Shown here in pieces: positions 23,104 to 30,394 of a stretch of 50,360 nt of DNA. Every line of letters begins with the position of its first letter. Position 1 is the stretch's first letter. The position numbers and the translations under genes are program-made. This DNA is from JBCCQH01 sp039024435 (GTDB lineage: Bacteria > Bacteroidota > Bacteroidia > J057 > JADKCL01). The notes below the pieces were generated by a model. It did no database searches and was not told the DNA's origin. It saw only the letters and a list, made by a program, of their open reading frames with translations. Location: contig JBCCQH010000053.1 in the NCBI GenBank assembly GCA_039024435.1, positions 1-50,360 of the forward strand, in the 5' to 3' direction.

Positions 23104-24456
23104 TTAAGGAAGCAGTACCGCCCGCAAATCGTCCAGGCGGACCGTCGGCACTGTAGCCCCAAAATGGGCATTGATGGCCGCGACGTAGACGTTTGTGAGC
23201 ATCCCCGCGCCTTTGGGCGTGGGACCGAGTCCGTCCAGCGAGAAATAATTGCCCGAGACAAACTCCGTACTGAAATCGACGCCATCCTGCACGATGCCCT
23301 GACTGAGGTCCGCGTAGAGCCCGGCGACATCGGCCACGGCAAAGTCATAATTGGCGGCCAGGTCAATGATCGCTGCATTCATCTGTTGCACCGTGGTCCG
23401 CAGCGCGGCCAATTCGGAGTCGATCAGCGAATAGCGATCCGGAATGACCTGAATCAGTACGCCCAGTAGGAAGCACCGCATCGAGTCGAGCGGCACCGTG
23501 AGCGTGAGGTATTCGTCGGGGGACAGCTGTCGGAAGGGCGGGGAAACTGCATTGTCTTCGATGATGAAGCCATTGGCGCCGGCTTGAAAACCGATGTCAA
23601 TGCTACCAAGGGCGTAAATTGCGTTGAGCGAATCGGCCAGGACTTGATCCAATTCCAGGCTTTGGGAGGATACCGTGGTGAAGAAGGGCAGGTCGCCGAT
23701 GTCGGGAATGGTACCGAGGACGCCCTTTGCGCCGTTGGCGGTGAGGGCACCGAGCATAGAATCGAGCTGGGCGCGGAAAGCCGCCGCATCCGGGAGGGGG
23801 GACAAAGCGCCCCCGGTCGCCGCCCAATTGACGATGTCTTGCAGCCCGGGATTAAAAATGACAAAGGTCGGACCCTGGGCGATGGCTGCACCGAGCGGAC
23901 TGGAGGAGGGATCGGCAAACCGCTGATAAAATAAGGCTGGACCGTAGTTCGGGGAAGCCGAACTCAGGGTGGGATTGGTGAGATCGGCCAGGGTGGCACT
24001 GGGGATCGCAAAATTGTGTTGCGTGCCGGATACCTGGGCAATCGCCCCGGAAGCCGTAATGTCATTCAGCGAGAGTTCCGTTTTGACCGGGCCCAAACTC
24101 ACGACGTCTTCGCAATCGACCCGTTCACCCATCGCACTGCGCGATTGGTAAGGCGATTCCCAGGGCTTGGGATTGACGCCCAGCGAGGCTCCCGTCGGAA
24201 TCAGCGGCGCATTGAAAGCGATGTCCTGTCCGAAGTTCAGTCGGGAAGCCAGGAGATTGCCCAAAGAATTGCGCTGACCTTCTTCGTACAAAGCGCCGTC
24301 CTGGTAGCCGCTCATGACACTGCCGCCGAGGGCGACCACCCGGGTAAAATCGGCCCGCCCGGGCTCGAGCACCGGCGGATCCAACTCGGGCGTACACCCC
24401 GTACCCGCCAAAATCCCCACCGCACCCAAAAGAATGACTAAACAGAATCGCTTCAT
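23104..24456 (-). CDS. GDSL/SGNH-hydrolase-like lipoprotein
   Basis: A 450-residue lipoprotein. The start at ATG 24456 gives MKRFCLVILLGAVGILAGTGC with a lipobox; an upstream in-frame start would add 19 polar residues. VVALGGSVMSGYQDGALYEEGQ corresponds to block I of SGNH hydrolases, with the catalytic Ser kept but GDS changed to GGS. GPTFVIFNPGLQDI fits the Gly/Asn blocks loosely. DGLGPTPKGAGMLTNVYVAAIN is a possible block V whose DxxH is changed to DGLGPTP. A classical esterase function is therefore uncertain. Related lipoproteins in Bacteroidota often sit beside outer-membrane transport proteins; none is adjacent here. Confidence 0.75.
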   Translation of the reverse strand: MKRFCLVILLGAVGILAGTGCTPELDPPVLEPGRADFTRVVALGGSVMSGYQDGALYEEGQRNSLGNLLASRLNFGQDIAFNAPLIPTGASLGVNPKPWESPYQSRSAMGERVDCEDVVSLGPVKTELSLNDITASGAIAQVSGTQHNFAIPSATLADLTNPTLSSASPNYGPALFYQRFADPSSSPLGAAIAQGPTFVIFNPGLQDIVNWAATGGALSPLPDAAAFRAQLDSMLGALTANGAKGVLGTIPDIGDLPFFTTVSSQSLELDQVLADSLNAIYALGSIDIGFQAGANGFIIEDNAVSPPFRQLSPDEYLTLTVPLDSMRCFLLGVLIQVIPDRYSLIDSELAALRTTVQQMNAAIIDLAANYDFAVADVAGLYADLSQGIVQDGVDFSTEFVSGNYFSLDGLGPTPKGAGMLTNVYVAAINAHFGATVPTVRLDDLRAVLLP

Positions 24457-24541
24457 GCCTTGAATATAAAAGAATGCCACCAAATTCCTATAAGTGCTCT
24501 CTGTACCATTCACCGCTCTCTCGTACTGTTCACCGAATATC

Positions 24542-24572
24542 TTCGGGTCGCTGAAAAAAATCCCTATCTTTG
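24542..24572 (+). promoter_or_regulatory. Promoter of fabG
   Basis: TTCG at 24542-24545 (weak -33), a 19-base spacer, then TATCTTTG at 24565-24572, a perfect TAnnTTTG box. Transcription would start near 24579, about 20 bases before the fabG ATG at 24598. Confidence 0.6.
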
Positions 24573-24597
24573 CCCGGTCAAAAAAACACGAAACGGC

Positions 24598-25344
24598 ATG
24601 AAATTACTGGAAGGAAAAGCTACTCTGGTCACCGGCGCTTCCCGGGGCATCGGCAAGGAGATCGCTCTGGAATTTGCCCGCCAAGGCGCCAAAGTGGCCT
24701 TCACCGACCTGCACAGCAACGAGAACACCCAGCAGTTGGAAACCGAGTTGCGGGACCTGGGCGCGGAAGTGCTCATGGTTGAAGCCGATGCATCCAGTCT
24801 GGAAGCTACCCAGACGGTCATCGAAACGGTTCAAAAAGCTTTCGGCGCCATCGATGTTATCGTCAACAATGCAGGCATTACCATGGACACCCTGCTGCTG
24901 CGCATGACCGAGGACCAATTCAACAAGGTCGTCCAGGTCAACCTCAACAGCGTCTTCAACTCCACCAAGGCCGCGCTGCGTACCATGCTCAAGCAGCGCC
25001 GCGGTTCCATCATCAACATATCTTCCGTTGTGGGGCTTACCGGAAATGCGGGACAGGCCAACTACGCCGCCTCCAAAGCCGGCATGATCGGCTTTTCCAA
25101 GTCCATCGCCAAGGAAGTCGGCTCGCGCGGCATCCGGATCAATTGCATCGCTCCGGGATTCATCGCCACTGAGATGACCGCTTCCCTACCGGAAGACGAT
25201 CTGAAGCGCTGGCTGGAAGGCATCCCGCTCAAGCGGGCCGGAACCCCCGCCGATGTGGCGCAGGCCTGCGTCTTTCTGGCCTCTGACCTCAGCACCTACG
25301 TGACCGGTCAAGTGTTGAATGTTGACGGTGGCATGGTGATGTAA
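24598..25344 (+). CDS. fabG: 3-oxoacyl-[acyl-carrier-protein] reductase
   Basis: A 248-residue short-chain dehydrogenase that reduces 3-oxoacyl-ACP with NADPH in fatty-acid synthesis. The start at ATG 24598 gives MKLLEGKATLVTGASRGIG with the nucleotide-binding TGxxxGIG at the N-terminus, as in other FabG proteins. NNAGITMD, the catalytic Ser in INISSVVG, the YAASKAG catalytic Tyr/Lys pair, and the C-terminal YVTGQVLNVDGGMVM are all characteristic. It stands alone after a clear promoter. Another SDR activity cannot be excluded, but the match to FabG is close along the whole length. Confidence 0.9.
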   Translation: MKLLEGKATLVTGASRGIGKEIALEFARQGAKVAFTDLHSNENTQQLETELRDLGAEVLMVEADASSLEATQTVIETVQKAFGAIDVIVNNAGITMDTLLLRMTEDQFNKVVQVNLNSVFNSTKAALRTMLKQRRGSIINISSVVGLTGNAGQANYAASKAGMIGFSKSIAKEVGSRGIRINCIAPGFIATEMTASLPEDDLKRWLEGIPLKRAGTPADVAQACVFLASDLSTYVTGQVLNVDGGMVM

Positions 25345-25420
25345 AGTGTGCGGTTCATTTCCCAAAATAGCCGCCCGGGAATACAACTTCCCCCCGGCTT
25401 TTGCGTTGTAAAGGAGATCA

Positions 25421-27673
25421 ATGTTCGAACGAAAAAACCTATATACCCTCGGATTTGTCGTCCTGCTTGCCCTGGTCATCGGGTTTGTGCTGCCGTCGGT
25501 ACTGGAAGCACTCGGCGTACGCTCGGCTTATCCCGAAGGCGTGTCGACCTCGCTGACTGTGCTCATATCGATTGTAGCGGGTGCGGTGGCGTACTTGCTT
25601 TACCAGCGCACCGAAGCCGTTTTGCCGCGGTCCGCGTCGATTCCCCTGGGAATTTTGCGTTACCTGGTGCTGCTGGCGGTGGGGCTGTTGTTCCTTGAGC
25701 CGCGCTTGGAAAACCGCCAAAAGAACTCAAATCCCCCCGTCATTGCCGTATTGCAGGACAATTCGGAATCGGTGATCATCCACCGGGACTCCCAGTACGT
25801 GCAGGCGTCCTATCCGGGACAGTTGCAAAGTTTCCTCGATAAACTCGAAGCGGGACCGGCCAGTCCACTATTTTTCAGCTTTTCCCAGCAGTTGCGCCCG
25901 GATGTGACCGTGGATTCGCTGGCCTTTGACCAGAGTGGAACCAATATTTCTGGGGCCTTGCAAGAAGCGGCCAAGCTGTTCAGCAACCAAAACCTCGGGG
26001 CGGTGGTGCTCATTTCCGATGGGATCAGCACTTCCGGGATCAACCCCCTTTACACCCTCGACGAGTTCCAGCAGCCCGTGTATACGGTACTGCTCGGCGA
26101 TACTACGCCGCAGAAAGATGTGCGCGTCGCCGAGGTCCTCTACAATGAAATTGCCTACCTGGAAAACGAGACTCCGATCAAGGTCAAGGTCCACAGCACC
26201 GGCTACGAAAATGCCCAGGCCCGAGTGAGCATCCAGCAAGGTGGCAAGGTGCTCGGAACCGAAACGGTGAGCATTTCCCGGACCCAGCCCAATATCGATG
26301 TCGATTTCCTGGTCAAGCCCACCCAGACTGGGATCACCCAGTACTCCATCTCGGTGGATCCGCTGTCCGGCGAGTTGACCCAGCGCAACAACTACAAGGC
26401 GATTTTCATCAATGTTCTGGAAACCCGGGTAAAAATCGCTCTCTTTGCCGGTTTTCCCCATCCGGATGTGGGCGCGCTGCGCCTGGCCCTGCAGCGGGAT
26501 GAGCGGTACGAGGTTGCCGAATTCATTCACAAGACTCCGGCCACCTTTTACAACGATCCCCAAGCGGCCGATCTGAGCGAGTACGACCTGTTCATCCTCC
26601 ACAACTTCCCCTTCTCAAGTTCGGACGCCGCAGTCCTTGATCGGATCAAGATCGAAGTCGCGGAAAACAAGACGCCGCTGATGGTCTTTGTCGGCCAAAA
26701 CACCAATCTGCCCGCCATGGCCACTGGCTTGGGCGATTACCTGGGCATCATTCCCGGAGCGATCATCGAGAATTCAGAAGAAGCCCAGGTCAATTTCCTG
26801 GATGAATACCGGCAGCACTCGACCTACACTTTTGAGGACCGCTGGCTCCGGATGATGAACAATGCGCCGCCGATCTACCGCAACCGCAGCGAATGGAAAG
26901 CCGCGGGGGACACCAAGGTTTTCGGGACCGCCCGGATCAAAAACGTCGTGCTGGACTATCCGGTATTTGGCCTTCAGAATCACCTCGGTCGCAAGAACAT
27001 GGTTTTCGTTGGGGAATACATCTGGCGGATGCGCGCCCACGTATTGGTGGAGACCGATGAGTTCAGTGATTTTGATGCCTGGATTTACAACATCATCCAA
27101 TGGCTGATCGTGCGCGAGGACAAGCGGCGCTTCAAGGTCAGCCCGGCCAAGCGCCTGTTCAGCGGGAGTGAGCCGATCCTGTTTCGGGGCGAAGCCTACG
27201 ACGAAAGCTACAATCCACTGCCGGCGGTCGACATCAAGCTCACCCTGCGCAAGCCCGACGGCAATGAGGATGTCCTCTACATGAATGAGACCGGCAATGC
27301 CCGCTACTTTCTGGAATTGAACAATCTGGAAGAAGGCACCTATTCTTATGAAGCGGAGGGGCGGAAAAATGAAGTTCTGGTTGGGACTGACCGGGGGCAA
27401 TTTTCCATCGGCAAGAACAACATCGAGCATTTCCGTTTGACGGCAGACGATGGCTTGCTGGAACAAATCGCGCTGCGCACCGAAGGAAAGTTTATTCGTG
27501 CCCGTGACCTGGAGGCTCTGGCGGAGGAAATCAACCAGTTGAGTACGCTCAAGCCGGTGGTGAACTACGTCACCCGGCGCACTGGATTCAATGAATTGGC
27601 CTGGATCTTTTTTGTCTTGCTGGGCATGTTGGCGGTCGAGTGGGTCGTCCGGAAGCGGTACAGTCTTTCTTGA
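25421..27673 (+). CDS. VWA-domain membrane protein, function unknown
   Basis: A 750-residue protein with three N-terminal helices (about 10-30, 43-62 and 76-94) and one at the C-terminus (FNELAWIFFVLLGMLAVEWVV). In between lies a von Willebrand A-type domain with an apparently complete MIDAS: D113-x-S115-x-S117 (QDNSES), T174 (SGTNISGAL) and D200 (LISDGIST). Ig-like and glutamine-amidotransferase-like regions follow (SEYDLFILHNFPF, KTPLMVFVGQNTN), then a late beta-rich domain. The layout resembles Bacteroidota membrane proteins related to the Bat family, without the usual bat neighbours. The role is unknown; an envelope-associated scaffold is plausible. Confidence 0.8.
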   Translation: MFERKNLYTLGFVVLLALVIGFVLPSVLEALGVRSAYPEGVSTSLTVLISIVAGAVAYLLYQRTEAVLPRSASIPLGILRYLVLLAVGLLFLEPRLENRQKNSNPPVIAVLQDNSESVIIHRDSQYVQASYPGQLQSFLDKLEAGPASPLFFSFSQQLRPDVTVDSLAFDQSGTNISGALQEAAKLFSNQNLGAVVLISDGISTSGINPLYTLDEFQQPVYTVLLGDTTPQKDVRVAEVLYNEIAYLENETPIKVKVHSTGYENAQARVSIQQGGKVLGTETVSISRTQPNIDVDFLVKPTQTGITQYSISVDPLSGELTQRNNYKAIFINVLETRVKIALFAGFPHPDVGALRLALQRDERYEVAEFIHKTPATFYNDPQAADLSEYDLFILHNFPFSSSDAAVLDRIKIEVAENKTPLMVFVGQNTNLPAMATGLGDYLGIIPGAIIENSEEAQVNFLDEYRQHSTYTFEDRWLRMMNNAPPIYRNRSEWKAAGDTKVFGTARIKNVVLDYPVFGLQNHLGRKNMVFVGEYIWRMRAHVLVETDEFSDFDAWIYNIIQWLIVREDKRRFKVSPAKRLFSGSEPILFRGEAYDESYNPLPAVDIKLTLRKPDGNEDVLYMNETGNARYFLELNNLEEGTYSYEAEGRKNEVLVGTDRGQFSIGKNNIEHFRLTADDGLLEQIALRTEGKFIRARDLEALAEEINQLSTLKPVVNYVTRRTGFNELAWIFFVLLGMLAVEWVVRKRYSLS

Positions 27674-27800
27674 GCTGCGGTGCGCTTCCCCGGCTGAAGC
27701 AGGTTGAAATGGGCGACTTACAACTCCTCTATTCTAAATCGTGATTTTACCGGATTATTGTCCGAATTGGTCGCCCGAAAGGGGGCCTTGAGCACCGGTG

Positions 27801-27986
27801 TCAACCCGTCAGGTAGCTGTGCAAAAAGTAAGCTCCGATGATCAATGCAACGGCAACCGGGGCCCAAATCACCATGCGGCGGGTCAAATCGAGGGGCGGC
27901 CGCTCGTAATTGTTGAGGGTGAAACGCTCCTCTTCCTCGGGCGGCGGCGTCTTGCGGAAGCGGGAAGTATGTCTTCTATTCGGCAT
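27801..27986 (-). CDS. Small single-helix membrane protein
   Basis: A 61-residue protein with a basic, proline-rich N-terminus and one C-terminal membrane helix (MVIWAPVAVALIIGAYFLH). The sequence is orderly (PPPEEEERFTLNNYERPPLD) and the gene fits exactly between neighbours, divergent from the next gene with a 62-base gap. I do not recognise a family. A chance frame is possible, but the tail-anchor design makes a real gene more likely. Confidence 0.5.
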   Translation of the reverse strand: MPNRRHTSRFRKTPPPEEEERFTLNNYERPPLDLTRRMVIWAPVAVALIIGAYFLHSYLTG

Positions 27987-28048
27987 GGAGGTGATACTTT
28001 ATTTACAAGGTACGAAAACGGGGGCAATTTTATTTCTAACTTCGCCCC

Positions 28049-28528
28049 GTGCGTGACCAGCCGACACCACCGCCCACCGATCAATTGGTCGCTCTGACCG
28101 ATGCCGAACGGATCTATCTGCGTTCCCGGCAAGCGATGCCTCTGGTGCTCCTGGGATTTGCCGTGATCGGGATGCTGGCCTTGCTGTACGTATTGGTAGA
28201 CCAATATCCCCAACGGGCATACCTCTATCTGGCGATTGGAATCCTGAATGCCGCGGCGACCTGGCTGCTGTACCGGGTGGTTGTGAAACTGCGCCGCGAT
28301 ATGCGCGGGGGAAAAAAGCGGCTGCGCCGGGCCCAAATCGCCAAAATGACCGCCGAGCCGGAACGCCAACATTACATCCTGGTCATCGAGGGACAACGCC
28401 ATCGGGTCACCGAGGCGTCGTACCGGGAGTATTCCCCCGGTGACTCCGTATGGGTCGCCACCACGCCCGCCGCCGGGATCTGGTTGGGGATTTTGCCGGT
28501 CACCCCGGCAAATGTGAATGAGCGTTAA
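28049..28528 (+). CDS. Two-helix membrane protein, function unknown
   Basis: A 159-residue protein starting at GTG 28049. Two helices (MPLVLLGFAVIGMLALLYVLV and AYLYLAIGILNAAATWLLYRVVV) are followed by a basic stretch (RRDMRGGKKRLRRAQIAK). A small beta domain (YILVIEGQRHRVTEASYREY, then SPGDSVWVATTP) closes the protein. The soluble end probably faces the cytosol by the positive-inside rule. No family is recognised. It is divergent from the 61-residue membrane protein gene. Confidence 0.65.
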   Translation: MRDQPTPPPTDQLVALTDAERIYLRSRQAMPLVLLGFAVIGMLALLYVLVDQYPQRAYLYLAIGILNAAATWLLYRVVVKLRRDMRGGKKRLRRAQIAKMTAEPERQHYILVIEGQRHRVTEASYREYSPGDSVWVATTPAAGIWLGILPVTPANVNER

Positions 28529-28725
28529 CCTTGCCGGGGGTTAGCCATTTACGGAGTAAAGATTTGTTTACAGTGGCGAACAAAAACGTTCACCTTCCGG
28601 GCATTTATTCCTAACAATTGCTTTGAATCTTTGCAGCATGAAAGTGCACCAGGATTTTATATCCCAGCACGATAACATATCTATTGCTATTTAAATATTT
28701 TGGTCGTAAGAATTAATCACCGAAA

Positions 28726-30168
28726 ATGATGAAACTGTTCAAATTTCAAAGCATTCTGGCCATGTTGGCCATGGTGTTTGCGATTGCCTTCACGGGTTGT
28801 AACAACGAGGAAGGTTGTACTGATCCGGCTGCCCTCAACTACAATCCGGAGGCCAATGAGGACGATGGGTCCTGCACCTTCTCCAATGAAAACGTCATCA
28901 CGGACAACGGCAACGGTACGGGTACCGTGACCTGGACGAAAGATCAGGTCTACATTCTGGACGGTTTCGTCTTCGTGAATAGCGGTCAAACCTTGACCAT
29001 TGAAGCAGGTACGGTCATCAAAGGCCGGGCGGGTACGGGTGCCAACGCTTCGGCCTTGATCGTCGCCAAAGGTGGCACCATCAATGCAGTTGGTACTGCG
29101 GCTGAGCCGATCATCTTCACCGCTGAGTCGGATGATGTGACCAGCACCACGGACATCCCGGCCGGTACCCGCGGTCTCTGGGGTGGTCTGATCGTTCTGG
29201 GTGACGCTACCTTGAACTCTTCTCCTGGAATCTCCAACATCGAAGGCATTCCGATCACCGAACCGCGCGGCGAGTACGGTGGAACCAACGATGCGGACAA
29301 CTCGGGCAGCCTCCGTTACATCTCCGTTCGCTACGGTGGTTCTGACATCGGGGCGGGTAACGAAATCAACGGTGTGACCTTCGGGGGCGTTGGCTCCGGT
29401 ACGACGGTGGACCACATCGAAGTCTTCCACAACGCGGATGACGGCTTTGAATTCTTCGGCGGCACGGTGAACACCAAAAATCTGGTGGCGGCTTTCTGCG
29501 GTGATGACTCCTTTGACTACGACGAAGGCTACCGCGGCAAAGGCCAGTTCTGGGTCACCATCGTCGACAACGCCGAAGGCGACCGCGGGGGCGAGCACGA
29601 CGGTGGTACCAACCCCGAAGACGGAACTCCCTACGCTACCCCAAACATCTGGAATGCGACTTATGTCGGTTTGGCTGGCGCAGGCAAGCGCACGGTTACC
29701 TTCCGCGACAACGCCGGTGGTGAGTACCACAACTCCATCTTCGTTGAGTACGATCGTGGCATCGACATCGAATTGTTGAGCTCCGGTGAGCACTCCTACG
29801 CTCGCTTCCAGGCGGGTCAGTTGGTGCTATCCGACAATATCTTCTACAACGTAAACGGAAACGATGCGACTGGCATTTTCCGGATTTCCACTGGCTCCGG
29901 CGTGACCCCCGCTGACTCCGCCGCCGCCGAAATGGCGGTTCAGGGGGCATTTTCCGCAAACAACAACATGGTCATGGACCCGAACTTCACGATCGTGCGC
30001 ACCCCCACCGGTGGCCTCGACCTAACCCCGGGCAACTCGGCCGTTACCTCCGGCGCTCCGGCTCCGACCGACGCTTTCTATGACGCCGTTACCTACTACG
30101 GTGCATTTGACGGAACGACCAACTGGGCGGCCGGCTGGACCGCTCTGGCTGAACTTGGTTACTTCTAA
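28726..30168 (+). CDS. Beta-helix-like surface lipoprotein, partner of the downstream TonB receptor
   Basis: A 480-residue lipoprotein (AFTGCNNEEGC). Directly after the lipid Cys comes the Bacteroidota motif GCTDPAALNYNPEANEDDGSC with two cysteines. The rest is repetitive and beta-rich, as in right-handed beta-helices: GFVFVNSGQTLTIEAGTVIKG, then ALIVAKGGTINAVGTAAEPI, VDHIEVFHNADDGFEF and NIWNATYVGLAGAGK. It ends FDGTTNWAAGWTALAELGYF. Similar proteins in the phylum accompany TonB-dependent receptors and are sometimes misnamed multidrug transporter. Codon choice looks strongly biased (e.g. GGT/GGC, CGC/CGT), suggesting high expression. A terminator follows, so the receptor gene may have its own promoter or be reached by read-through. 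Confidence 0.8.
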   Translation: MMKLFKFQSILAMLAMVFAIAFTGCNNEEGCTDPAALNYNPEANEDDGSCTFSNENVITDNGNGTGTVTWTKDQVYILDGFVFVNSGQTLTIEAGTVIKGRAGTGANASALIVAKGGTINAVGTAAEPIIFTAESDDVTSTTDIPAGTRGLWGGLIVLGDATLNSSPGISNIEGIPITEPRGEYGGTNDADNSGSLRYISVRYGGSDIGAGNEINGVTFGGVGSGTTVDHIEVFHNADDGFEFFGGTVNTKNLVAAFCGDDSFDYDEGYRGKGQFWVTIVDNAEGDRGGEHDGGTNPEDGTPYATPNIWNATYVGLAGAGKRTVTFRDNAGGEYHNSIFVEYDRGIDIELLSSGEHSYARFQAGQLVLSDNIFYNVNGNDATGIFRISTGSGVTPADSAAAEMAVQGAFSANNNMVMDPNFTIVRTPTGGLDLTPGNSAVTSGAPAPTDAFYDAVTYYGAFDGTTNWAAGWTALAELGYF

Positions 30169-30208
30169 GCCGAGCACTCCCCTCGATTACAAATAGATCG
30201 AACATACC

Positions 30209-30240
30209 GGGCGAGGTCTTTGGGGCCTCGCCTGATTTTT
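30209..30240 (+). terminator. Terminator after the beta-helix lipoprotein gene
   Basis: GGCGAGG (30210-30216), a 9-base loop, CCTCGCC (30226-30232), then TGATTTTT. It lies 40 bases past the stop and may attenuate transcription into the TonB receptor gene. Confidence 0.8.
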
Positions 30241-30394
30241 ATCTGGTAAGTCCCCAACTTTTTCGACCTAAATCGATGTAGTATATTGATTTAATGTGAA
30301 CACGACTCACAATGGGTTAACAATCATTTTACGCATCAATTATTTTTCATTCACAACCTCCGGCGACCTTTGCAAGGTTAAATCATGGCTGAAT

